From: Flavobacterium sp. Root935
GTDB lineage: Bacteria > Bacteroidota > Bacteroidia > Flavobacteriales > Flavobacteriaceae
Assembly (NCBI RefSeq): GCF_001429295.1
Contig: NZ_LMJL01000012.1
Location: 111,511-175,510 of the forward strand
Length of the DNA: 64,000 nucleotides
Reading direction: 5' to 3'
Shown here: one piece after another, positions 33,931-41,110 of the stretch
How positions within the stretch are numbered: the stretch's first letter is position 1
How the letters are laid out: each line of letters opens with the position of its first letter
The notes under the pieces: generated by a model
The model's database searches: none
What the model saw: the letters and a program-made list of their open reading frames with translations, nothing else
What the model was told of the DNA's origin: nothing
Made by a program: the position numbers and the translations under genes

Positions 33931-33957
33931 AAAAAACCCCGTTTTATTGGGGCTTAT
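33931..33957 (-). terminator. Terminator at the end of the prophage cargo
   Basis: CCCC and GGGG arms separated by an A/T-rich loop, followed by T's on the minus strand (GGGGTTTTTTT). Confidence 0.65.
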
Positions 33958-33975
33958 TTATTAGTTTTAATTTAA

Positions 33976-34419
33976 TTATTTTATTTCATTCAATAATTTT
34001 CCGTCGACATAATATTGAATAGTTTTAAAGTTACCTTTCAACTTATAGACCGTTCGAACAACTGAACCCGCAAATAGTCGAATATCTCCACTAACAAAAG
34101 TACCGTCCTTTAATTTATAAAAATAATCCAAAGAAGTATTTGATTTACTTATTGATACTCTATAAGCATCATAATCTTTAGGAGTTTCATAAAGAAAATC
34201 AGTACTTAATATTTCCTGCACTTTTAAATTATTGACTATATTATTTGTAACCTGTTTGCTTACAAGTATGTCAGGATAAAATTGATTTACTTTTTTAATA
34301 AAATCGTATTGTTCAATAGAAACAGGCTCTGTTTTCTCGATGTAAATTTTCATGTCAGTATCTTGACAATATACAGCAGAAGAAAACAATATAATAAGTA
34401 ATAAAGTAATTTTTTTCAT
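33976..34419 (-). CDS. Prophage cargo: small secreted protein
   Basis: A 147-aa protein with a signal peptide (MKKITLLLIILFSSAVYC, possibly ending in a lipobox Cys). It is a paralogue of the host protein at 32900: SIEQYDFIKKVNQFYPDILV, then GDIRLFAGSVVRTVYKL and YYVDGKLL correspond to similar segments there. Lying directly inside attL and pointing toward it, it is a likely lysogenic conversion gene captured from a host locus adjacent to dif. An effect on the cell surface is plausible but not shown. It has a terminator at 33931. Confidence 0.7.
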   Translation of the reverse strand: MKKITLLLIILFSSAVYCQDTDMKIYIEKTEPVSIEQYDFIKKVNQFYPDILVSKQVTNNIVNNLKVQEILSTDFLYETPKDYDAYRVSISKSNTSLDYFYKLKDGTFVSGDIRLFAGSVVRTVYKLKGNFKTIQYYVDGKLLNEIK

Positions 34420-34471
34420 GTGGTTTTGTTTGTGAGTTTATAATTACTAAATATTTCAAATATTATGCCAG

Positions 34472-34879
34472 TTATACTTTTAGTAATATATAGCCTTTCA
34501 AAGATATAAAAGTACTATTTTGATGTTCTAAGCCCTTTAAAAAGGTTTCAATGTTACTTTTGGTGTAACTTTTATTATTTTTTAATTCTTCAAAAAGCTT
34601 ATCAGAAAGACCATTATCACATTCTGATTTAAATTTATCAAGGTATTCTTGAAAAGTTATACCTGTAGCAAATTCATGATTAGCCCCATTCTTTTCATCA
34701 ATGTACTTTTGCATTAGATCTTGTATTTCCAAACAAATAAATTGATTAGCTTTATACATTCCTAACATATTAGTTCTTTCTTCATCAAAACTTGGTTTAG
34801 AATGAAAGGTCTTGTAATACGTTATTAAAGCGATAAAAGTACCAAATATACCTGCAAATATTCCTAATGTTTCCATCAA
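34472..34879 (-). CDS. Prophage accessory protein with N-terminal membrane anchor
   Basis: A 135-aa protein. The first 22 residues (ETLGIFAGIFGTFIALITYY) are a hydrophobic helix that fits a signal anchor, and the rest (about 30-135) is mainly helical and charged, with YLDKFKSECDNGLSDKLFEELK. It is not recognised as a known family. The position between the spike region and the cargo gene, and the minus-strand direction, indicate an accessory or lysogenic gene. It does not look like a virion protein, but this cannot be excluded. No conserved active-site residue is evident. Confidence 0.55.
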   Translation of the reverse strand: MMETLGIFAGIFGTFIALITYYKTFHSKPSFDEERTNMLGMYKANQFICLEIQDLMQKYIDEKNGANHEFATGITFQEYLDKFKSECDNGLSDKLFEELKNNKSYTKSNIETFLKGLEHQNSTFISLKGYILLKV

Positions 34880-35001
34880 ACTTTTTTTACAAATGTATTT
34901 AATATGCTACAGATAAAAAATTTAATTTCACTTTGTCAATTGCTATAAAAGAATAAATAATTATACCTTAGTAAAATATTAAAAATTAAAAATTAATAAA
35001 T

Positions 35002-35253
35002 ATGAAAAGTATTAAGCTAACTGTTAGTAGTATAAATTTAGACGAGGGAAATTTTAATCCTGATAATTTTTTAAACCAAGCAACAAAACAACTTAATACA
35101 ATAGAATATGTTATTTACCTAAATCAAATTACTTGTATTTCTTCCAACATAAACGGAGGAACAGATATAAGATTAAGTTGCGGAAAAGAAATTTCATTAC
35201 TTGATAAGGTTGAAACAGTTGAAAAACTAATCGAAGACACATATAACTCATAA
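35002..35253 (+). CDS. Prophage small protein on the opposite strand
   Basis: An 83-aa acidic protein without signal peptide. It is the only plus-strand gene in the element: MKSIKLTVSSINLDEGNFNP, YVIYLNQITCISSNINGGTD and a helical C-terminus. It converges with the 74-aa gene and they share a terminator. A gene of opposite direction at the edge of a structural operon often has a lysogenic or regulatory role, but no DNA-binding motif is visible. Function unknown. Confidence 0.5.
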   Translation: MKSIKLTVSSINLDEGNFNPDNFLNQATKQLNTIEYVIYLNQITCISSNINGGTDIRLSCGKEISLLDKVETVEKLIEDTYNS

Positions 35254-35256
35254 TAG

Positions 35257-35290
35257 CAAAGCCTTTGTAAATTAATACAAAGGCTTATCT
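35257..35290. terminator. Bidirectional terminator in the prophage
   Basis: AAGCCTTTGTA and TACAAAGGCTT (35259-35269, 35276-35286) form an 11-bp perfect stem with a 6-nt loop. The stop codon of the 74-aa gene lies in the loop. Confidence 0.85.
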
Positions 35291-35496
35291 ATTATATAAT
35301 CATTGAAATATTGGCGAGAAATATAATTACCTGTTTTACGGTTGTAAATATTAATGTAGTGATAATCAAATCCGACATTTTTACACCAGTTATGTAGATA
35401 ATATATTGATTTACAAAACTCAACTTTTATTGGTCTTATACTTTTATCTTTATTAAAGATTGTACAACTATAAGGAGTAGGTGTAGTATTAGCCAT
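35272..35496 (-). CDS. Prophage small protein, end of the structural operon
   Basis: A 74-aa protein with aromatic residues and two Cys: CKSIYYLHNWCKNVGFDYHY in the middle. There is no signal peptide and no strong membrane segment. The start overlaps the end of the 283-aa spike candidate by 8 nt, so it is translated with it. It could be a minor virion or lysis component. No family recognised. Transcription ends in the loop of the shared terminator. Confidence 0.6.
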   Translation of the reverse strand: MANTTPTPYSCTIFNKDKSIRPIKVEFCKSIYYLHNWCKNVGFDYHYINIYNRKTGNYISRQYFNDYIIDKPLY

Positions 35497-36340
35497 AAAT
35501 ATTACTTATTTGTAACTCTATCCCATAAAGAAGATTCTTAATCTTAAAACCTCCGTTCACACAAACAAAAGTTGAAATATCAAATTCTCCTTTTTTAATA
35601 ATACTCGTACCCGCTTCAATATAATTCACATAAGACCAAAATTCATTAGTTCTTATATCCGTGAATATAAAAACGCTAAGACCATACGGATAAGGATTAA
35701 CTGTAGTCATTTTTACGTAAAAATCTCCAAATTGAACAATACTACCGTTATTCTGAACAGGAAAAGACGTAACCAAGTCATAACCGTTTCTAATGTAATT
35801 TGGGTTTTCTCCCTGAAATTCTAAATTATCAATATGAGTACCATTTCTATAAGTATCATAAAATGCTGTATAGAATTTATTGTCTGATTGAATTGTACCA
35901 AGTTTTAGCAAAGAATAAACCCTAGTATCGTAAGCATAACCTGAACCCTGAGAAAATCTACCATCTAAACGAAATTGAGGTAATTTATACTCTTTTAAAT
36001 ATCTTAATGGCTTCTTTTGAAAATCACTAAAATTTGAAATCTGAATACTCGAACCAGTAGAGTAAGGAACTCCAAGAAATATTTCTGTAAAAGCAGTAGC
36101 AAAATGATTTTCAGGAATAACATTTAAATCGACGTTACCTAAATCATTAATAACTGACAGCATAGCCAAACTATCGTAGTTATTAAAATAAACGCCATTC
36201 ACACGTTTATTGTCGATGAAAAGCGACAATATGAAAAATGGTGTTTGAATATCTTTTACAGCGTAACCCTGTTCATCATAGTACGGAATTTCCTTTACTT
36301 TTACTGCGTATGTATCATCAATATATTGTATATAATTCAT
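35489..36340 (-). CDS. Prophage spike or receptor-binding protein candidate
   Basis: A 283-aa beta-rich protein without signal peptide or membrane helix. It has many Tyr, Asn and Phe (VYFNNYDSLAMLSVINDLG, SGYAYDTRVYSLLKLG, NGYDLVTSFPVQNNGSIVQF), an amino acid make-up typical of surface-exposed phage proteins that bind receptors. It is the largest non-Rep protein of the element, and it lies after the membrane proteins, as spike or vertex genes do in FLiP-like phages. The assignment is by position and composition; no homologue could be checked. Confidence 0.55.
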   Translation of the reverse strand: MNYIQYIDDTYAVKVKEIPYYDEQGYAVKDIQTPFFILSLFIDNKRVNGVYFNNYDSLAMLSVINDLGNVDLNVIPENHFATAFTEIFLGVPYSTGSSIQISNFSDFQKKPLRYLKEYKLPQFRLDGRFSQGSGYAYDTRVYSLLKLGTIQSDNKFYTAFYDTYRNGTHIDNLEFQGENPNYIRNGYDLVTSFPVQNNGSIVQFGDFYVKMTTVNPYPYGLSVFIFTDIRTNEFWSYVNYIEAGTSIIKKGEFDISTFVCVNGGFKIKNLLYGIELQISNIYG

Positions 36341-36346
36341 GTCGTT

Positions 36347-36868
36347 TTAATTAAATAAAGGAACTTTTTTTAAGTCCGAGGTTGATAAATATTTTTTTAA
36401 ATCAGCCTTTAAATCACGGCGTGTAATGACATAATAACAGCCGATTACTAAAGGAACAGTTGTAACTTGTTTTACTTTCAATAACTCGTTAATAGTCTCT
36501 CTCTCGTTTTCGAAATTAGACATTGGTTCAGTTATCCAAGTGTACCAAGGAGAATCTTTCGTTTGCTTATTTGTTCCTAACCAAACCGCCAAAGATTCTG
36601 CTATATCATGAACTTCTTTACGAGGTGTAATTTTGTTCAATTCAATTTCCTTTGTCATTGGGTTAGAAACTGCAATTCTTAAATCCTTTTCTGCATCTTC
36701 CAAAGCTTTTTCCTCAGCATCTTGCGTGAATTTAGCATACCATTTTTTCAATAATGGATAACACACAATGATACCAACAACTAAAAGCCAGTATTTTTGC
36801 AGAAAATCAAAGAGCCAAACAGTATTGGCTTGGCTCTTTGTTCTATTAATTATCTCTCTTTGAGCCAT
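36347..36868 (-). CDS. Prophage membrane protein, probable virion membrane component
   Basis: A 173-aa protein with one transmembrane helix near the N-terminus (WLFDFLQKYWLLVVGIIVCY, about residues 18-37). It is followed by an amphipathic charged region and a short second hydrophobic part (TTVPLVIGCYYVI, about 139-151). The N-terminal Arg/Lys residues favour an inside-out orientation. It is part of the structural operon just before the spike candidate, so a role in linking the internal membrane and capsid vertex is plausible. Family not recognised. Confidence 0.6.
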   Translation of the reverse strand: MAQREIINRTKSQANTVWLFDFLQKYWLLVVGIIVCYPLLKKWYAKFTQDAEEKALEDAEKDLRIAVSNPMTKEIELNKITPRKEVHDIAESLAVWLGTNKQTKDSPWYTWITEPMSNFENERETINELLKVKQVTTVPLVIGCYYVITRRDLKADLKKYLSTSDLKKVPLFN

Positions 36869-36870
36869 AA

Positions 36871-36978
36871 TTATTTCTTCTTAAATAATTTATAAGCTAA
36901 GAATCCTGCTAAAGCAACTAATACAACATTTGCAATAGTTTTATTGTTTGCGTAAAAAAGTTTGATTTTATCTAACAT
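36871..36978 (-). CDS. Prophage 35-aa membrane protein
   Basis: MLDKIKLFYANNKTIANVV and a following stretch to residue 32 give one hydrophobic helix (about residues 15-30) with a Lys-rich C-terminus (YKLFKKK). It is a miniature membrane protein, 2 nt upstream of the 173-aa gene's start. Membrane-containing phages encode many such small proteins. There is no homology to claim, but the perfect placement and the typical TM/basic-tail layout support a real gene. Confidence 0.6.
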   Translation of the reverse strand: MLDKIKLFYANNKTIANVVLVALAGFLAYKLFKKK

Positions 36979-37025
36979 CTTGTTTAAATTTTTGAATTAA
37001 TAATTTTATCGTTTTGGGCGTTTGT

Positions 37026-37571
37026 TTAGACTGTAACGCTGTAAACAGTATAAAAAAAAAGTAGCACGGGAATAATCAAATAATTGAACTTGAATTTCTT
37101 CTTAGCCGTTACGGTAACACTTGCAAGGTTGTAATCTCCCATAATGTCAATAGCATCCTGAATGTCTGAATCGTAAATTAAATTGTGATCGGGTGCGCAT
37201 TCATGTTTAATAATTGCACGGGCAATCACTAAGTAAAATTTTGCATCTACAATTTTAATTGTTTGGTCAGGGTCTAAACCGACAGCTTTTGAGATAACCT
37301 CAATATACTTTTGAGTATCATTTTCAAATGGTGGGGCATACTCAGTTATAAGCTTTCTTACGGTATTTTTACCTTTATCAATATCATTTGTCAAATCTCG
37401 CAACATGGCACGAATACCGTATTTTACTTCTGTAAACTGTTCAAAATGTTTATCTGTATTTTGAGCATTTGGTATTTTTCCCTGCCAAGCAATATTTGTC
37501 AAAACCAAGTTACCCGGATTATTATTTCGAATACCTCGAGTTAATTCTTTTCTACCTAAATAACTACTCAT
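37026..37571 (-). CDS. Prophage muralytic enzyme (virion lytic transglycosylase-like)
   Basis: A 181-aa protein. GIRNNNPGNL at residues 13-22 is the hallmark of a phage family of virion-associated lysozyme-like proteins. EQFTEVKYGIRAMLRDL and EYAPPFENDTQKYIEVI follow in the standard order of that family. A C-terminal hydrophobic helix (162-181, FNYLIIPVLLFFYTVYSVTV) anchors it in a membrane, a feature of peptidoglycan-cutting proteins in membrane-containing phages. It would help DNA entry through the wall or cell lysis. The start overlaps the end of the 58-aa gene. Confidence 0.8.
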   Translation of the reverse strand: MSSYLGRKELTRGIRNNNPGNLVLTNIAWQGKIPNAQNTDKHFEQFTEVKYGIRAMLRDLTNDIDKGKNTVRKLITEYAPPFENDTQKYIEVISKAVGLDPDQTIKIVDAKFYLVIARAIIKHECAPDHNLIYDSDIQDAIDIMGDYNLASVTVTAKKKFKFNYLIIPVLLFFYTVYSVTV

Positions 37572-37740
37572 TTTCTTCTGTAATTAAAGGTTTGGCAGGT
37601 GCTTGAGGTTCATCTTTTCCGAAATCTAGCTTGCTTAATTCATCCGACACAACCTGAATACCTTTTAAAATAGCGGTTACAACCGCACCATATTTTACGA
37701 TAATACCAATTATCGAAACAATTCCTTTCAAATTTTTCAT
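37564..37740 (-). CDS. Prophage 58-aa membrane protein
   Basis: Hydrophobic helix from about residue 6 to 28 (GIVSIIGIIVKYGAVVTAIL), then an acidic and Pro-rich C-terminus (DEPQAPAKPLITEENE). The start codon overlaps the stop of the 35-aa gene before it (ATGA), and its own stop overlaps the start of the muralytic gene by 8 nt. Such coupling is typical of phage genes and supports expression. It is probably a minor membrane component of the virion. Confidence 0.65.
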   Translation of the reverse strand: MKNLKGIVSIIGIIVKYGAVVTAILKGIQVVSDELSKLDFGKDEPQAPAKPLITEENE

Positions 37741-37844
37741 GACTTATTTTGTTTTAATTGTTTTCTTTTTTCTAAATGCTCTTTGAGTAAATCGACCCCC
37801 TCATGAAGTATAAGAGGGAGGAACTTTAATATGAACCTAAACAT
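37737..37844 (-). CDS. Prophage 35-aa small protein
   Basis: MFRFILKFLPLILHEGVDL gives a short hydrophobic or amphipathic helix, followed by a highly charged Lys/Gln-rich tail. The start overlaps the stop of the 132-aa gene by one base (TAATG) and its stop overlaps the next start (ATGA). Both overlaps favour a real translated gene. It may be membrane-associated. No homologue could be tested. Confidence 0.6.
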   Translation of the reverse strand: MFRFILKFLPLILHEGVDLLKEHLEKRKQLKQNKS

Positions 37845-38242
37845 TAGTTCGAACGAATAAATGTACCTGCATAACCTCCGTTTTTCGCACGTGGATTAAT
37901 TACAAATGCCATACTGTCAATTACGACTTTACCGCCATTTTTCTGCATTGTACCCCAGTGAAATGATTGAACACCAGTTTTAGTGTTTGTAAAAGTGCAT
38001 GCTACAGAACCAAACCAACCTTTTTCAGAAAGATTTGATTTATTTGTAGTTACACATTTAATTGCAATCAATTCTCCTTTAGACAATCTCCAACCAGTTG
38101 TTAAATGCTGTTCAACACCTTTATTCGGACCAGTAACAGGCATGTAAGTAGTGTACTTTGCACCTGAATGCTTTACCTTTTGTTGGTTATTGTTATTATT
38201 GTTGTAATTCTGATTATTAGAATTTTTTCTATTTTGTGCCAT
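37844..38242 (-). CDS. Prophage basic protein, probable virion component
   Basis: A 132-aa protein. The first 25 residues are Asn/Gln-rich and basic (RKNSNNQNYNNNNNNQQKVK), a disordered tail of the type found on nucleic-acid-contacting capsid proteins. Residues 28-132 form a beta-rich core (TYMPVTGPNKGVEQHL, WFGSVACTFTNTKTGVQSF). Two Cys (residues around 64 and 82) are present. It may bind the ssDNA genome or sit at the vertex. Location in the structural operon supports a virion role. Family unknown. Confidence 0.6.
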   Translation of the reverse strand: MAQNRKNSNNQNYNNNNNNQQKVKHSGAKYTTYMPVTGPNKGVEQHLTTGWRLSKGELIAIKCVTTNKSNLSEKGWFGSVACTFTNTKTGVQSFHWGTMQKNGGKVVIDSMAFVINPRAKNGGYAGTFIRSN

Positions 38243-38400
38243 TACTTTATAATGTGTTTAATTAATAATATGATTTCAGCCAGTTTTTTTACTATGATTA
38301 CTGCCGAATCTATCAGAAATACAATAAGATAGATTCGATAGTAATTTTTCGGCTTGCTATCTTTTTCTAGCAACTCTTCTTCCTGAATTATTGCGGTCAC
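38242..38400 (-). CDS. Prophage 52-aa membrane protein (GTG start)
   Basis: Starts with GTG at 38400, inside the end of the 158-aa gene (44-bp overlap in another frame), and stops exactly at the next start (TAATG). It reads acidic at the start (EEELLEKDSK) and has a hydrophobic helix RIYLIVFLIDSAVIIV (residues 22-37), then KKLAEIILLIKHIIK. It fills what would otherwise be an empty 114-nt gap. The non-ATG start and the overlap lower confidence. Confidence 0.55.
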   Translation of the reverse strand: MTAIIQEEELLEKDSKPKNYYRIYLIVFLIDSAVIIVKKLAEIILLIKHIIK

Positions 38401-38833
38401 GTCTTAAAAACCAAATCAATGCAATAAGACCAGCGACAGCACCTAAAACAATTTTCCAGTTTCTTTGAAACCAAACCTTAATAGTTGAACTTACGACAGT
38501 AGCACCAACCTGACCAGAACCCTGAACAAAACCAGTACTTAAACCGTCATTAATCCCAGTTGTTACGGCTTTTGCAAAAATCTGAGAACCTGCATTCGCT
38601 ACAGCACCAACCGCTTGACTTGCCGTATTTAAAGCCATCTGTTTATTGTATTCTTCCTCAGCCTGCTTATTCGCTTTTTTTGCTTCGTGAGCATCTTGCA
38701 AATTCTGCGAAATGTTTTGAACAGTTCCACCAACGAAAGGAATAGCACCCATAATAGGAGTAGCGACCTTTACCAAATTTTTGAACGAAACGTTTTTCTT
38801 AATCGCTGTTCCAATTTTTTTAAAAAATCCCAT
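38357..38833 (-). CDS. Prophage membrane-anchored virion protein candidate
   Basis: A 158-aa protein. A basic N-terminus (FFKKIGTAIKKNVSFKN) is followed by a hydrophobic segment (22-40), a helical charged stretch (about 42-66, DAHEAKKANKQAEEEYNKQ), Gly/Ala-rich strands and a C-terminal membrane helix (126-143, WKIVLGAVAGLIALIWF) with an Arg-rich end (RRDRNNSGRRVARKR). This pattern fits a minor capsid protein that spans the viral membrane. It directly follows the capsid candidate, with a 3-nt gap. No known family. Confidence 0.65.
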   Translation of the reverse strand: MGFFKKIGTAIKKNVSFKNLVKVATPIMGAIPFVGGTVQNISQNLQDAHEAKKANKQAEEEYNKQMALNTASQAVGAVANAGSQIFAKAVTTGINDGLSTGFVQGSGQVGATVVSSTIKVWFQRNWKIVLGAVAGLIALIWFLRRDRNNSGRRVARKR

Positions 38834-38836
38834 AGC

Positions 38837-39556
38837 TTACACAGTTTTTAAACATCTTACGACGAAATTAATAATTGAGCCTTGCGACTTATTGATTTCA
38901 ATACCAACCACAGCCACTAAAGGCAAGGTTAATCTATCCGTTAAACCTTGTAAAACTTTCCCATCTGCAAGAACAGCTTGAATAGGGTCAATATCACGGC
39001 TTAATGTTTGCAATTCAAAAGGAAGGTATTTAACTACCTGACCGTTTGAATACTGGTAAGACAAATCACTTACTGAATCGTCAACAGTCATGACAGCCAA
39101 ATCAAATCCCTGAACATCAATTTTTTTGTTGAACTCCTCAGAAGCAACAGATTTTTGTTCAAAAAAGAATAAATTGTTTGTTTGCTGTGGCTCTTCGATT
39201 CCGTGTAAATCGTAGCGTTTACCTGCAATTAAATCTTCAAGAGTAATTTTAATACTCTCTTTATCTGCAAGATAAATTGAACCTTCGTCTGCTAATTCAC
39301 ATAATGCAATCAAAGCATTATCTTCATCGGACTGTGTATTTTCAGTTCCGTAGGTACTTGCTAAAATGAAATCTTTAAGCAAAACTTTATTTGCTAAAAT
39401 GACATTCGAGCCGTTTCCACGTTCAATGTAAATACTAATTTTTTCAGTAGTTAAACCTGATAACGGCACATCACTTGAAAGAATTAAAGCACCGATTGCT
39501 TTTGTTACTTGAAGTTCTGGCGATTTTGTAACGCCTGTAATAGTTGCAATTTTCAT
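38837..39556 (-). CDS. Prophage major capsid protein candidate (double jelly-roll type)
   Basis: A 239-aa protein with a beta-rich, Gly/Ser-rich make-up and no signal peptide or TM helix. The N-terminal section (LSGLTTEKISIYIERGNGSN, VILANKVLLKDFILASTYG) and the C-terminal section (LTDRLTLPLVAVVGIEINKS) contain repeated strand patterns, as expected for two jelly-roll modules. About 240 residues is small but close to the smallest double jelly-roll proteins, such as P2 of PM2. It opens the structural operon just downstream of Rep and the phased repeats. Structure prediction would decide the fold. Confidence 0.6.
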   Translation of the reverse strand: MKIATITGVTKSPELQVTKAIGALILSSDVPLSGLTTEKISIYIERGNGSNVILANKVLLKDFILASTYGTENTQSDEDNALIALCELADEGSIYLADKESIKITLEDLIAGKRYDLHGIEEPQQTNNLFFFEQKSVASEEFNKKIDVQGFDLAVMTVDDSVSDLSYQYSNGQVVKYLPFELQTLSRDIDPIQAVLADGKVLQGLTDRLTLPLVAVVGIEINKSQGSIINFVVRCLKTV

Positions 39557-39620
39557 TTGTTATAAATTTTATTTGTTTAAATTTCTTTCACAAAGGTTAT
39601 TGCAACTATTATTTGACGTT

Positions 39621-39670
39621 CCCTAAAATTCCCTATAATTCCACAATTTTCCCTAATTATCCCTATAATA
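39621..39670. repeat. Five phased 10-bp repeats upstream of the capsid operon
   Basis: Five decamers in perfect register: CCCTAAAATT, CCCTATAATT, CCACAATTTT, CCCTAATTAT and CCCTATAATA. The consensus is CCCTAWAATT (AATTATAGGG on the coding strand). The period equals one helical turn, so all units face the same side of the DNA. It lies just upstream of the capsid gene and covers the end of the 55-aa gene. It may be a Rep/repressor binding array or a late promoter control. Confidence 0.9.
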
Positions 39671-39830
39671 TGCCGTAATTAATTAGGTCTTGTACAGTTA
39701 AATAACTCCTTTTTAATTCTAAGGAATCGAGTATAACTTGATACTCTTTGCAAGCAGTTTTATAACTTAATTCAAGAATATGCATTAATTGGGTTTTAGT
39801 TACTTTTTGGCTTGTATTTTGTGTTTTCAT
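39663..39830 (-). CDS. Prophage 55-aa helical protein after Rep
   Basis: A 55-aa protein: MKTQNTSQKVTKTQLMHILE, followed by a helical part rich in Leu and ending LTVQDLINYGIL. It begins 3 nt after the Rep stop codon and is probably translated from the same message. The KTQLMHILELSYKTACKEYQ segment could be an HTH-like helix pair, but this is not convincing. It ends in the phased repeat array, making it a candidate small regulator that binds those repeats. That is inference. Confidence 0.6.
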   Translation of the reverse strand: MKTQNTSQKVTKTQLMHILELSYKTACKEYQVILDSLELKRSYLTVQDLINYGIL

Positions 39831-39833
39831 GGC

Positions 39834-41027
39834 TTATAAAAATAAAAGTTGATGTTCGTGGAATAATTCAGAATCAAAATCATTTACTAATTTTTCCTTT
39901 GTTCTAAATTCGTGTAGATAGAAATGTAATTTGTTTTGAAACCAAACAATAAGTTGGTTTTCAGTAGTCATGTCCATATCTTGAAGTAAAAGATTTAGAG
40001 CGACGATATAAGATATATCCTGATTGTTTGCGTAATATTCTCTAAATAGAGATTTTGCAAGACGTTTTTTAATTGTTGTCGAAGAAAGAACAACCTTTTT
40101 TAAACGCTTGATTACGGGATTGAATTTGGTAATTTGGGACTGTAAAAAATCAAAATCAAAAAGAGTAATGAGCTTTTCTTTATTGATTTGACTTTTGCCA
40201 GTATTCTCACGAAGTTCAAAAAAACCTTTATTAGCGATTTTCAATAACTCATAAAGATTTGCTTTATCAAAAACACCCCAAGTCATTGCCTGACTGATAT
40301 TTACATTTCCTTTTGAATGTTCGTTAAGACCTCTAAAAAACGCTGAATTTAACTGATATTCAAAACGCCAAACATTGTCGTTTTTCAAACCATTATTTGC
40401 ATAATATTCATTTATGTATGGCTTTTCGGTCAGCTGTAAAGACAGCGTTTTGTTATAGCATCGTATTATTTTATCAGATGTTCTTTTCCCAATTTGGAAG
40501 CCGTTAAGTATTGATTTCCCTTTGTAGGTTTCAAAATAGCTTTGTAAATTTTTTGGACGCCCCGAAATAAGGTAGTTACCTGCAACCACATTACTATATA
40601 AATTACGGTAAGAATTGTTGATATCAGACTTGTCAAGGCATATATCCAGTCTATTAATAGACTTAAATAAGTAGTTCGTTTCATCGCAAAAAGCATTTAT
40701 GACACCTTTTAAAGCGTCGTTAGATAATGTGTAAAATAGATTGTTTTCAAATTGAAGCTGAGCAAATTGCTCGCTCATAATCGCTGAGCGTGGTCTTGCT
40801 GTGTAAATACCGATTTTTAAATCCTCATAATATAAATCTGCTCTTAGCTCAAAAATCTTAGTTCCGTATTCGTAAGGTTTTAAGCGAAACTTTGAATGTT
40901 CAGGAAATTCTCCAAACGGTTGACCCTCTAAATTGATAATTAAGTAGTCTATATTTATAAGAGTAGGTTTTAAATTATTGTTTTTGAATTTAGTTTGGGC
41001 TTGATGCCTTTCTTTATATGAAATCAT
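39834..41027 (-). CDS. Prophage replication initiation protein (rolling circle, Rep_trans-like)
   Basis: A 397-aa protein. The segments match the Rep_trans/phage replication initiation factor group: RLDICLD (126-132), then FQIGKRTSDKIIRCYNK (177-193) in the order xxIGxRxSxxxxRxYxK, and WRFEYQL (220-226). These proteins nick one DNA strand at the double-strand origin through a Tyr. The catalytic Tyr cannot be fixed without alignment; Y191 and Y140/Y144 are candidates. It supports replication of an ssDNA phage genome through a circular double-stranded intermediate. A hairpin upstream at 41053-41080 is a candidate origin. Confidence 0.78.
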   Translation of the reverse strand: MISYKERHQAQTKFKNNNLKPTLINIDYLIINLEGQPFGEFPEHSKFRLKPYEYGTKIFELRADLYYEDLKIGIYTARPRSAIMSEQFAQLQFENNLFYTLSNDALKGVINAFCDETNYLFKSINRLDICLDKSDINNSYRNLYSNVVAGNYLISGRPKNLQSYFETYKGKSILNGFQIGKRTSDKIIRCYNKTLSLQLTEKPYINEYYANNGLKNDNVWRFEYQLNSAFFRGLNEHSKGNVNISQAMTWGVFDKANLYELLKIANKGFFELRENTGKSQINKEKLITLFDFDFLQSQITKFNPVIKRLKKVVLSSTTIKKRLAKSLFREYYANNQDISYIVALNLLLQDMDMTTENQLIVWFQNKLHFYLHEFRTKEKLVNDFDSELFHEHQLLFL

Positions 41028-41052
41028 TGTTTTTAGTAGGTTTTGAGTGAGT

Positions 41053-41080
41053 TAGTTGCCGTTATACCCTACGGCAACTA
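41053..41080. other. Perfect 10-bp hairpin upstream of rep, candidate origin
   Basis: TAGTTGCCGT and ACGGCAACTA are perfect 10-bp arms with an 8-nt loop TATACCCT (AGGGTATA on the minus strand). It is not followed by a T-run, so it is not a classical terminator. Rolling-circle origins often have the nick site in the loop of such a cruciform. The loop shares the AGGG/TATA words with the phased repeats. Confidence 0.65.
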
Positions 41081-41110
41081 TTGAAAAATCGAAAGGGGAG
41101 TAGCAAAAAA

